A stretch of DNA of 64,000 nucleotides, taken from the NCBI GenBank assembly GCA_029718625.1, contig CM056378.1:58985027-59049026 (forward strand), in the 5' to 3' direction. The position numbers were made by a program, and so were the translations under genes. This document shows, in pieces, positions 31,927 to 41,940 of this stretch. The DNA is from Synaphobranchus kaupii. Its lineage: Eukaryota > Chordata > Actinopteri > Anguilliformes > Synaphobranchidae. Numbering within the stretch: the stretch's first letter is position 1; each line of letters opens with the position of its first letter. Under the pieces are notes generated by a model. That model did no database searches. It was not told where the DNA came from and worked only from the letters and a program-made list of their open reading frames with translations.

Positions 31927-33652
31927 TGTAAGGGGGCGTGACGTGTGAGGTGGGAGGAGCCAAACGCAGCAAGGGGATTCTTTAAGCCCTAAGGCCACTA
32001 AGGCAGGATACCCCGCAGTTAAGGGAGGAGACAAGACAACGAACACGCCTACAAACGCTACTAACCAGCTCACTGTCACACGCCAATAGGTAAAAGCGCA
32101 AGGACAGGTTTCTGAATAGCCAGAAATAATACGCGCCCTGTCTCTGTAACGAGACACATAAGAACGGGTGAGTAGCGTAAAGGCAAACATAAAACAGTCA
32201 ACAAACACTGCAAAAATAATACGATAGTATTTGTGGAGGCGAAAGGAACAAATCCAACGTTCCAAGGCTATTCTTAGACTCGCGGTCACACACAAACATG
32301 TCCACAACATCGCCCAATCTTCCCTATAGGAAGACATGCACCGAAAGACGAAACAGAACAGCAGTTCCGAACAAAATCGTCAAAAACTCCATGTAAGGAG
32401 AAAGGTACCGAAAGGAACGAACAGGACAGGCTGCACCGGACATTTACCGGCTAAAGACGAAAGCAAGATTAAACACCCTGCCTCTCTATGATGAGGAATA
32501 TAACGAGGCGAACAGGAACAGAGATTTAACGTTCCATGGCTAGTTTAATAGGCTCGCAGTCACATGCAGAAAACATAAAGAGGTAAACACCCGATCTCCT
32601 AGGAGAGAGAAACATTTTACAGGTGAGCCGACGGAGCACCGTCGTCCCATAACTTTATGAATAAATGTGACTAACGCAAGCTCAAGTTGAAAACACACGC
32701 CCTAGCCTCTCAGTAAAGGAATATGTAACGAGGCGAAGGAACAGAGAGCTAACGTTCCGAGGCTACTTTCAGAAACACGCAGTCAATAGAAAATAGCAAG
32801 CACTGCCTCAATATAATAGAAATAACCCTGACTCACAACAATGGGGAACGTAGTCCACGAGAAGGAGACAAAACAGGGAACAAACGTACCGAAGCTACTA
32901 ACTGGCTCACCATAACCCGGAAATGAGTAGAAGCTAAAACGCCAGGTTTCTCAGCAAGAAAACCAATCAAAAGGCAAAAATGGACCAGAGAACTGCTACT
33001 GTATACTTCTACGAGCTAAGAAACTAAGTAGAAGCGAACCGCCCGATCTCCCAGGAGAGAGATACATTTTACAGGCGAAATAGAGCAGAGATCTGCAGTC
33101 CCATACTTCTATGAGATAAGTAACTAAAGAGCCGGCAAGAATAAAGCCCTGCCTCAGCAACGAGACGTTAAAAAAAAGGCGAGTAGCATGAAAGGTACAA
33201 ATAACGCACACCAAATAAATAAAGCCCTAAAGTCAGTATGACAAAAATGCCCTGTCTCCTAGTAAGAACCTACCACACAGATGCATGCAAACAAATAGTG
33301 ACTCCTCTCGCCTTCACGGAAGAAAGGAGACAGAGAGAGGAGAAAGAGACATAGAAAGGCAAAAATCTAGGCAACGGACTAACAAGGAAAAAACCAGGAA
33401 GCGAGGACCGAAAAGAGCCAGGGGGGAAGAGTCCGAACAACTACATCCACATAGGCAGGTAAGCCAGGGGGGACGAGTCCTAATAGCTACTTCCAAATAG
33501 GCGAGTCCCGCATAACTCCAACGAAGCACAAAGGAGCAAAACGGCCTCCCCAAAATCCCAGACCAAAACAAGCATCTACCAAAAGGGCAGTGCCCTCGCG
33601 TGGCCACTGAGGAAAACGACCGCATAGGGAAAAAGGGTTAAAAAACATGACA
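31927..33652 (-). repeat. Solo LTR, 1,726 bp, with perfect CTAGG target duplication
   Basis: On the minus strand it runs from TGTCATGTTTTTTAACCC (33652) to CACGCCCCCTTACA (31927). The termini match the LTR of Gypsy copy 1. CTAGG is present on both sides (31922-31926 and 33653-33657), and the interrupted RT frame resumes exactly after it. The interior is modular. GGAACA...AACGTTCC...GGCTA blocks recur near 32240, 32505 and 32735. CCCGATCTCC(T/C)AGGAGAGAG with CATTTTACAGG recurs at about 32590 and 33042. No internal coding region exists, so the LTR results from LTR-LTR recombination. Confidence 0.9.
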
Positions 33653-33720
33653 CTAGGTAAGCAGGTTGTCCAGGGTACCCCCCCCCCACCCCCACCCCTA
33701 GGCCACTGAGGGTTGTAACA

Positions 33721-34877
33721 CCCGACACTGCCACTGACCTCTTGCCCGACACAGCCACTGACCTCTGGCCCGACACCACCACTGACCTCTGGCCGGATAC
33801 CGCCATTGACCTCTGGCCCGACACCGCCACTGACCTTCCCAACAAGAAGGGTCCGTTTGAGTACGGTACTGCAGAAAAGATGCCCCCTTTGTGACATGTT
33901 AATGAACAAGAAAAACATCAAGAGACACATTGAACGGAAACACACTAAGGAGAAGATGCAGGACATGAATGCCAGATGCCACTTAAGCAGTCAACTTGTT
34001 GATCGGGACAATGGCATTTATGCAGTCATGAAAGGGTTGATCGGGCACAGCATACCCATTCATGTACAGTTTAAGACATTGGGAGAACGGCATCACATTT
34101 TGTGTGAACAAAATGAGTGCCAGGTTACTATGGATGTGGCAAAACGTAGTGGCCTTCCCAGTTATCAATGCCGACATGTGAGGTCAGTTTTATACTGTAC
34201 TTCTTCTGCCAAGGTTGAGTCGCTATCGTGACATGTACTGGAAGAAATGGTAAAGGCAAAATGGTTTAGTGAGGAAAGCAAGAACGATTGCCTGAGGCGA
34301 CAAGAGCTTGCATATAATAACATGGTTCCACTGTCAGTCCTCACAATTGGAATCCCTCAATCCAAGAAATGTGTCTCCATTTATGAACCAACAACATTGT
34401 ACTACAGCCGTTTGGGACGGGTAATGTTGGTCTACAATACAAAGGTGAACAAGTGGCATTGTCCATGTACCAACCTCCAAAGGTCATGCATACATACATC
34501 GATTGCCAAATGGCACCTTTTCGAAACCCAGCGCAACCTGTTTCGGACTGTCTGTAGTACAGAGGAGGTAATTCCAAGTGTGGAAGGAGAGCAAGATCCA
34601 TCATCAGGCAAAAGAGACAAGGAGGATGATGACAGTCCTATATACCCCCCAAAAGGTCTGGCTCTACAAGACATGGTGACGTTTATTCTAAGGAACAAGA
34701 AGGTACCTGCTGTTTTACCAGAAAATCTAACCCTACCATCACCTGGCAGACAATACCCCAGGCACCTATTCCCTGATGAAACTATGTGCCAGAAGTGTCC
34801 GGGCATTGTGCCACTCAGTGACCCAGTCCTAATTACTAATAAGGCCAAAATACTCACCAACTGCTGCATTATAGAAG
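33721..34877 (+). pseudogene. KDZ-like gene, exon B: coding repeat, C2H2 finger, SWIM-type finger
   Basis: After the repeat (33721-33836) the frame gives CPLCDMLMNKKNIKRHIERK and H (a C2H2 finger). It then gives LVDRDNGIYAVMKGLIGHSI and KWHCPCTNLQRSCIHTSIAK (CxC...CxH, SWIM-type). One TGA (34229-34231) interrupts an otherwise continuous frame of about 360 codons and may be a CGA-to-TGA change. The exon ends ATAGAAG/GTATGT at 34877. SWIM fingers occur in KDZ and Mutator-type transposases. Confidence 0.72.
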
Positions 34878-34988
34878 GTATGTTAGCCTATTGACCTATC
34901 TACTTCATTCAATTGTATTAATTTCCATAGTATTGCTCTCTAAGGTGTCAAACATGTTAATAATCCCTTTGACTTGTCCTATCTTTAG

Positions 34989-36308
34989 AAGTTGCCACTT
35001 ACTGCAAACATTGCCCACAGTGTGGGATGTACTACCGTTATCAAGAGTGGAAAGATGGCCTCCACAACTTCAATGACAGGATACTACTTAACTTTAACTG
35101 TAACTTAACTTACCTTTATGCTTGATGCTAAGAAATCAACTGCAGGTAGGTTGTCTTAATTGACAGGCTGCTGTCAGTGTAGAAGCCTGACAAATGTCAT
35201 TTTGCTAAATGTTCTTCAAAAATGTAAGAGAAGCACTTTGTTAAAACATATCTCTGCTTATTTTAATCTTTACTGTTAGTTGAGTTTAAGTGAAGTGTTA
35301 ACTTCTGTGGCACCTGAATGTTTTTATTAATCTAATTTGCTCAAGGTCCACACAGCAGTAAGCAGAGCAGTGGAATACCTTGAACTCACAACCGGTGTGA
35401 CGTTTCCCCCCTCAGACACAGTGCTACATGCCTACTTACATTTTGAGGCTTTGACAGCACATGAATACAATTATTCATGTGTGAACTGTGGCGATCATCC
35501 GTCAGTGGTGATTATGGATCACAAAAAGGGTGTTTTTAATTTATCAGGTATGATTCTGTCCATTGCAGTTATAGAATCTATTCATGAAATGTAATGTTCA
35601 TTTTTGTGGTGTGTAGTTGCGTTGCTTCCACTTTGCCAAATGTCCTGAAATTATCTCTTTTGTTCAATTTATGCTTTTAGTGAGTGACCTCAAAGAGCCT
35701 CCGGAGACTTTCACAGGGGAGGTTGCTATTGAAAAATTTTGGGACGCCCATGTCCATGGAGATGATTGGACGAGGATTTGTGAAAAGTAAATGCTAAAAA
35801 GAGCACATTTTCCATAATGTGTGACTTGTGTGTATCTAATTACTCCTGCTCATTTTTAAAAATATCTTACATTTATCTTAGGTGCAAGAGCCAACCCTTT
35901 TCTAGTCACACCCACATACCACTTTTGGGCTCCATGGATGGGGAGAAACACCCGCAGTTCAAACTTGGTGTTGAACACAGAATTTGAAAAAGTGAATTCC
36001 CCAAAATCGAAGGTGGAGAGTGCTGAAATAACAGTGTCTGAGGATCGTCTCAGAGATGAGCTTTTCAAGCAGAAGGTGTGTGTTAAAATATGATTTAAAT
36101 GTTTACAAAGTTTTTGTTCTTTGTTTACCAGATCTTTTCACATTAACAAATTCTTACAATTTGTGTCTTTACTTTTTGTTAGGTTCCTGTTATAAGAAAG
36201 CTCTGCAGAGAGTGTGGCCACATAGTGACCTGTTTGTGAGGTTGTCTACTGAAATGAAGTCACTGCAAACCTATAATAAAATCTTTCAGAAGATCTGGGC
36301 TGCCTCAG
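34989..36308 (+). pseudogene. KDZ-like gene, exons C to G
   Basis: Five exons are visible. C starts at 34989 and encodes ATYCKHCPQCGMYYRYQEWK. D is 35346-35547, encoding AVEYLELTTGVTF and CVNCGDHP. E is 35681-35786, encoding KEPPETFTGEVAIEKFWDAH. F is 35882-36075, encoding RANPFLVTPTYHFWAPWMGR. G is 36183-36308, encoding WPHSDLFVRLSTEMKSLQTY. Each has AG and GT boundaries, except that the 3' end of C is unclear because the frame meets a stop near 35125. CxxC pairs suggest zinc binding ahead of the catalytic domain. Confidence 0.65.
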
Positions 36309-36521
36309 GTAAGTTAGATTTCTGCTGTTCATGTGTGAACTTTGCATGTAAAGTCCCTGTCAGCTTAGTTTGATTTTGTGAAATCAGGTGAAATAACTCA
36401 ATAGATGTCATTTGGATTGTTTTTTTATGTTTAAATTGTAACTGGGTGGAAGTTGAAAATGAAATCTTTTAGTGTGAGATTTTTTTCAACATGTAACTTA
36501 ATTCAGTTGTCACTCTTCCAG

Positions 36522-37265
36522 GTGGATTGACCGTGATCATGTGCCCCTGTGGGATCGTGTACAGTTTCAAATGTAACCTTCGAGCTGAAAGCCCACGAGA
36601 CTATGCTGACATGTTATTGTCATGGAAGCACATGCCGAATGTCGTTATCTACGACTTTGCATGTGGCCTCGCGACACACACAAATCTGAGGGTACCACAA
36701 CTGCTGCCTTTTAGGCCATTTGAAGGACGCTTAATGGATCCAATAGAAGAAAACATCAAACTGGCCCAAAATGGATCACTGAAAGTACCACTGCCATGGC
36801 TGGACACCAGTCAAGCAGTAAAAGACAAAGACGGACATCCAGTCACTGGTTCCTCTGACCATTACGTGTTATATGACCACTTCCATGAAAACAACACGAA
36901 AGACCGCAGAGATGTCTTCAGAAGACTTAACCTGGTCCCTCAACTGTCTGGAAAAGTCAATAGCCAAGTTGCAGAACAGCTATTTGCCAAAATGAAGAAC
37001 AATTATTTTTTAAATATGGCACTACCCTCCACTCATCTATTCCTTATGAGGAGTATCCTTAATCACCACAACATCACCTTAAATAAGAAAACATCTGGCA
37101 ACATCAGAAAAATCTTTGGCACAGAGTTGAAAATTAACAGGTATAACCAGGCTGTATTAGCGACCCTCGGTGTGCCTCCAGCAGAGTCCCTCGGTGTGAC
37201 CCCAGCAGAGTCCCTCGGTGTGCCCCCCGCAGTGAAGCTCTGTGTTGCCCCACAAGCATCCTCAC
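36522..37265 (+). pseudogene. KDZ-like gene, exon H: DDE-type catalytic domain
   Basis: The exon is fully open. Landmarks are MCPCGIVYSFKCNLRAESPR, NVVIYDFACGLATHTN (likely first Asp), GSSDHYVLYDHFHENNTKDR (likely second Asp) and KVNSQVAEQLFAKMKNNYFL (likely Glu). This order and the YD..C, D-x-F-H and E motifs are those of RNase-H-fold KDZ transposases. A 24-bp tandem repeat near 37165-37235 encodes LGV(P/T)PAES units. A donor at 37265 (CTCAC/GTAAT) joins in frame to exon I; otherwise the frame stops at 37288. Confidence 0.72.
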
Positions 37266-37420
37266 GTAATTACATTGGCCTCACATGATGTAGTTGAATT
37301 ACTTTCTTGGAATTAATCTTTATCTTTCAAACACATCGTATAAAGTCTACTTTTTGAATGTCTTTCATAGCAAATCCTTCTTACAGCAAGTTGACCACAG
37401 TACTTCACTGTTTTTAATAG

Positions 37421-38487
37421 GTAACACGGACTATGCTGGAGAGAAGAGGAGCGCATTTTGGGATCAGGACCCTGATTCTGTTCAAAACGAACTGGTATGT
37501 AACACAGTTTAACCTACTTTTTATTGTAATAAGGTGGGTTCTCAAAATCACTTACAGCACTCCAGAGGTATCCTCTTAATTTATTTTTTAGCTAGCGTAT
37601 GTTTTGGACCCTGGAAGAAGTCTGGCAGAAGAAATTGCCAAAGTGGAGTCCATAGTCTTAAAAAGATCCGACTTCCTAACCCTTGGCCTAGGTGCAGAAC
37701 TGGAGGTGACAGTAAGTCATTACTACAGGGAAGGAATTTTGCACAAATGCTGTGTGCAACATCAACACTCTGTGATGTTATTTCGTACTGTATTGTAGAG
37801 CAACATTGATAATCTTTTTTAACACTTCATATAGATTGCAAACTGCTGCCTCAAGAGCGTAGCCCAGTTAGCCAGACAATGGGTAAGTAAGAGAACTTGG
37901 TCAACAGTTGTTAACGTTGTACAGTGTTGACAGGTTGTTGTATTATGTGGGGATGGCTATGTTTTCTTTCAGGGTAAAGATGTCTATGTGGCTGATGCCT
38001 ATGTGGTGGTGACATGGCTGCCTCCATACAGTTTTACCTAGTGCAAGCACCACCAATAATCCTCTTGCTCATCACCATTTTTAAACGGCAGGATGTTCCG
38101 AAGCAATTTGCCAGCTTGGACTGCGGGGTGCTCATGATAATGGTAAGTTGATAAAGATAATGATATTGTCATATGGTTCACTAAATTTAAACGATAAAAT
38201 GAAATGATTAAAGAATAATGCCCTGATTTGCTTTATATTTTACAGTATGCCCTATACATATCAATGGGCCAACCATTTGATTTCACTCAGGTGAGTGATT
38301 TAGCTCCCAACATTGTGAAGGGTACATATTTGATTTCACTCAGGTGAGTGATTTAACTCCCAACATTGTGAAGGGTACATATTTTGAGATGAGTTACATT
38401 TTGATTTTTGATTTCTTTTGTTTGTTAGAGTGACATGCCCCAAATTAGAAGGTGGTGGTGCCTCCATCTACTGGGGGAAGCTGAAAG
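37421..38487 (+). pseudogene. KDZ-like gene, exons I to N: ULP1-like peptidase remnant
   Basis: Exons I (37421-37494), J (37592-37711), K (37835-37882) and L (from 37973) join in phase 0, with residues LDPGRSLAEEIAKVES and DVYVADAYVVVTWLPPYSF. After a stop at about 38041, the same exon resumes with KQFASLDCGVLMIM (to 38142). M (38246-38290) encodes YALYISMGQPFDFTQ and N (38429-38487) encodes SDMPQIRRWWCLHLLGEAE. DCGV holds the likely catalytic Cys of C48/ULP1 SUMO-peptidase-like enzymes. The segment that should carry the catalytic His and Asp is missing, so the domain is inactive. Confidence 0.68.
38276..38381 (+). repeat. 53-bp tandem duplication spanning an exon end and its splice donor
   Basis: TTTGATTTCACTCAGGTGAG and the next 33 bases occur twice, at 38276 and 38329, with one or two differences. 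Each copy includes the exon M terminus and the GTGAGT donor. Two equivalent donors are therefore available. Confidence 0.9.
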
Positions 38488-38696
38488 GTATCCATATCTG
38501 ATTATTGTAATTCATTTTAAATTAAGCCATATTTGTCCGTCAAACACCTATGAACATCTGTTTTTAGCCTGCAGAGTTGCAGCCTATCTTTAACAAGGCA
38601 CGCAGTGGCAGAGAACCCTCCAGCAGCTACGGAGGGTTGCTCTACACCAGTAGAGCATCAGGTAAGACAAGCCGCTGAGGCAATTTTTTTCATTCA

Positions 38697-39011
38697 TTAG
38701 GGCATTCCAAGTCAGAACACTAACCACTACGGCTGTGGAATCTTGATGGTATGACCACTTAACATTAGTAGTAGTTTTGTTGTTGGTAGTAGTAGTAACA
38801 TAGAGACTGTGGATGTTGGTAATCCAGTAAGTCGATAAATGACACATTAGAAATGTGGTGTCTCTTTTCTACAGTGTGTTTTAAATATATACTGTATGAC
38901 CATAATAAAACTATTCAATTCATTAGGGCATTCCAAGTCTGAAGACTTGGAACCTTGGCTGTGGAATCTTCATGGTATGATCACTTAACATTAGTTGTTG
39001 TAGTAGTAGGA
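38697..39011 (+). repeat. Spaced direct repeat in an intron of the KDZ-like gene
   Basis: GGGCATTCCAAGTCAGAACAC...GGCTGTGGAATCTTGATGG...ACTTAACATTAG (38699-38772) recurs at about 38930-38995 with small changes. The copies lie about 230 bp apart and show no coding potential. Exon O (38568-38661) lies just before. A LINE-like stretch, TTATCCCTCATTGGGAAATG, is at 39031-39050. Confidence 0.7.
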
Positions 39012-39217
39012 ACATATTTTGAAAATTATTTTATCCCTCATTGGGAAATGTTTTTACAGCATATACTTTACATCACACAGTTATGTACATAAAGCTGTGA
39101 GGGACCGTACTGTACAGTGATTTTAGAACAGCTAAAAGAAAAGGCCTTGTTGGGCACGAAGTAAAGCTGTTTTTATGAAAAAATACTATAAAAGTGACAT
39201 TAGTCTGATATGCACAG

Positions 39218-39895
39218 TTGCCAAAATATTTCCTGGAGAACATACTTCTCGAAGTGGTCCTCCAGGAGGGAGACAAAGCCCTCCAGACCCTGGCCCTGGT
39301 GTGCTCCAGGTTTTACAACCTGGTCACCAGTGAGCGCTTCAGGAGAAAAGCCCACTTCCTCTGGCTTGACAGTAAGTAAACAAATGATGATGGGTTATAA
39401 CGTTTCAGCACATTTCTCACAATAAGGAAGCATAGTATTTAGTTTGATAAATCTCAAAATGTTGATTTACAGGTGTCGTCACATGGAGGAGATTCTCGAG
39501 CACATACCAGCAGGACTTTAGGAGGATGTACGTGCTGGAGACCTGCAGGCAGTGCAAAGAGGTCTACAAGAACTGCATACCAGGTACGCATACTGCGCTT
39601 GGAAATGTGGTGGCTTGTTTCAGTAGTCACTTATTGCTAATAAAATTTAAAAAAAGTAATATGCATATTGTGCATGAAGCAGTGAAAGGTTTTACTGTCT
39701 GCAACAAAAAAGCAATGTACAGTAAATGTATGACAAATGAAGAGTATGCTTTTGTTTTCTTTTGTTTTTGTTATCTCTACAGGCTATGTTGGAAGAGGAA
39801 GAAGGGGGGAGTTGCAGGCCTTTTATTCAGATGACAGTCATCCGGCTTTTGCAGCGATTTTTGTCAACTTTGTGCAGGGCTGGGGGAGTGAGTGA
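39218..39895 (+). pseudogene. KDZ-like gene, exons P to R: F-box-like domain and cysteine-rich tail
   Basis: Exon P (39218-39371) encodes LPKYFLENILLEVVLQEGDK, ALQTLALVCSRFYNLVTSER and KAHFLWLDS, with the LP...IL...L..VC..F..L pattern of F-box motifs, which recruit SKP1/cullin ubiquitin ligases. Exon Q (39473-39583) encodes MYVLETCRQCKEVYKNCIPG. Exon R (39783-39895) encodes GYVGRGRRGELQAFYSDDSH and stops at TGA 39893-39895. The last residues run into the adjacent GAGG minisatellite, so the natural C-terminus may be lost. Confidence 0.6.
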
Positions 39896-40060
39896 GGGAG
39901 GGAGGGAGGGAATGAGTGAGTAAGAGAGGGAGGGAGGGAGGGAATGAGTGAGTGAGGGAGGGAGGGAGGGAATGAGTGAGTGAGGGAGGGAGGGAGGGAA
40001 TGAGTGAGGGAGGGAGGGAATGAGTGAGTGAGGGAGGGAGGGAGGGAGGGAATGAAAAAT
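39887..40060. repeat. (GAGG)n / AATGAGTGAGTG minisatellite
   Basis: The array alternates blocks of GAGGGAGGGAGGGAGGGAA with TGAGTGAGTG spacers, about five times, with variable unit length. It overlaps the last codons of the KDZ-like gene. Confidence 0.9.
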
Positions 40061-40344
40061 TACTTTTTGTTCTAATAAATGTTCATTATTATGATTCGTG
40101 GCTCATTATTTATTTATTTTTACTTGGAGGGGTTTTTGGTCTGTGAATGAGAGTAAGTTGGACATGGCTTGGACTCTGTTGGACTCTGCTGCGCTCAGCT
40201 GAAACACTGTCTGTTTTTCGTCGTGGTCTGAAAACGCACTTTTTCCTAGACTAAACTACCTATATAGGGCCATTCTATAGTACTCGCTTCCTGTTTTTTT
40301 TTGCTTGTTTTCTATTTAACCCTTTCCAGCCTAAGCGAATATTG

Positions 40345-41160
40345 GGTCAACATTCTATTCCATTTTATTTCTTAATGTGCGTTGCAAAAATGTTTGTAGT
40401 GTGATCATATGACATCAGATACCTAAACTTGATATACCATTGTAAACAGGATAACTGGGGCTTTCAATTGATATAAAAAATAATAGGATTACTTGATGGC
40501 AATATCATCAATTATGGAAATACATTTACCAACTAAATTTATAAAACATTCTAAATGGCTATTTTCTAATGAGAAACCTACTATTTTACCCATTTCATGT
40601 TCAAGATAGGGGAAAACTTACAGTGTATGATATCTTCACCATTGTGGGAGTCATATAGAATAGGAATCAGAATAGATTTATCTTCTACTGCTCAAAAGTT
40701 ATAACCACTTCAGTGATGGGTAAGAAAAGGCTAAAATAAACGCTTTAGAATGTTAGGTTCATTGAAAATATGACATGTGTATGCAAAACTGTTTGTGGTG
40801 TGATCATATTATGTTACACCCCTAAAGATAATATACCATTTTAAACAGGATAACTGGAGCTTTCCATTTATATACAATAATATGCTTACTTTAACACAAT
40901 ATCATCAATTATATCAATTATTAAAACAAATCACAAAATAAATAATAATAAAAAAAACTTTCTAAATGGCTATTCTCCATGAGAAACCTAGGTTTTTAAA
41001 CATTTCATGTTCAAGATCGAGGGAGACAAACTGTGTGGTATCTTCACTATTTTGTAAGTGATATAGAGTAGAAATCAGAACAGATTTATCATTTACTGCT
41101 CAAAAGTTATAACATCTTAGTGATGTATGGGAAAAGGCAAAAAAAAAATTTTATTAGAAT
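40345..41160. repeat. 400-bp tandem duplication inside the piggyBac-type element
   Basis: GCAAAA(A/C)TGTTTGT(A/G)GTGTG followed by ATCATAT occurs at about 40384 and 40784. TTAGAATGTTAGGTTCATTG closes each unit (about 40748 and 41155). The copies are roughly 80-85 percent alike by eye. Confidence 0.82.
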
Positions 41161-41599
41161 GTTAGGTTCATTGACATTTCACATTACCACTTATCCATAC
41201 TCCTAATGAGTCACTGTTGAGAATCTGTTGATATAATGCAAAATTGAAAGACACATACACTGAAATATACAATTTGTTCAATGAAACACACACTTTATTT
41301 AAAAAAAGATGTATAACATAATGAATGGATGAACTAAGTAAATGCATAACATTGCAAAACAAATAAAAACAAGATACAACCCATGGCAAATATCAGTTTA
41401 GATACCTGTAAAATTAATGCATTGGATTTATTTACAGTAAAATCATTAATGTATTAGTACAGATACAGCAGACAAATCTATGGTCAAGCATAAATACCTT
41501 CAATATATTCAAAAATCAAGAAGATAACAGTAAGTGCATGCATGCCCTGATGGTCCTCCGTGTCGTGCTCTGCAATGACCCTCGGCACCTCCTTCTCTT

Positions 41600-41940
41600 C
41601 AGGGACTGTATCAGATGGCTAAATGTCCATCCTTTGCTGCAATACATAAAAATGTAATCATTTACCATTTCATTAATCCATAACATATCATATAAAACCA
41701 TTTCTGAGTAATTAAAGGGCTGTAATACTTGCAAGAACATCATCTTACAGCAAACGCTTTATGCTTATGTCAGGAATAGATAAAATAGCTATTCTGGACA
41801 CAAGCATAATGTCCATCCATCGCTGTAATAGATAAATATATTATCAGTTGCCATTTCATTAATCCATAACATATAAAACCATTTCTGTCATTAAAGGGGT
41901 GTATAGCGAGAATGACATTTTACAGAAAACACTATGCTCC
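41600..41940. repeat. About 190-bp tandem duplication
   Basis: AATGTCCATCC...CGCTGTAATA...CCATTTCATTAATCCATAAC...ATATAAAACCATTTCTG...TTACAG(C/A)AAACRC occurs in the same order at about 41622-41755 and 41811-41930. Short indels separate the copies. Confidence 0.75.

Larger units (their letters stand above)
30936..33720 (+). mobile_element. Gypsy fragment copy 3 inserted in the KDZ-like gene
   Basis: The fragment lacks its own LTRs and carries only a pol segment (31005-31926, resuming at 33653). Both edges lie in the same 24-bp coding repeat (30850-30935 and 33721-33836). The right edge has a C-rich tract (about 33678-33698). It belongs to a different Gypsy lineage from copies 1 and 2, since its RT reads NAYLDDLIVY. 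Confidence 0.75.
30722..39895 (+). pseudogene. Multi-exon KDZ-like transposase gene with SWIM, ULP1-like and F-box-like domains, interrupted
   Basis: About 18 exons with consensus splice sites can be read on the plus strand. In order they encode a C2HC finger, a C2H2 finger, a SWIM-type finger, a cysteine-rich stretch, a DDE-type domain, a ULP1-like peptidase end and an F-box-like C-terminus with a cysteine-rich tail ending at 39895. The DDE block resembles the KDZ transposase superfamily; a relation to vertebrate HMGXB3-like proteins is a suspicion from memory only. Many exon pairs join in frame, so this was a real spliced gene. A Gypsy element now sits in the second coding segment, one TGA interrupts the SWIM exon, and the ULP1 core is partly deleted. 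A host-like or transposon-borne origin cannot be decided here. The promoter and first exons were not found. Confidence 0.68.

Noticed and set aside
31918..32337. 139-codon minus-strand membrane-protein-like frame
   Set aside because: It lies wholly inside the solo LTR and has no family features.
33487..33966. Glycine/valine repeat protein on the minus strand
   Set aside because: It is the reverse translation of the 24-bp coding repeat of the KDZ-like gene plus LTR sequence.
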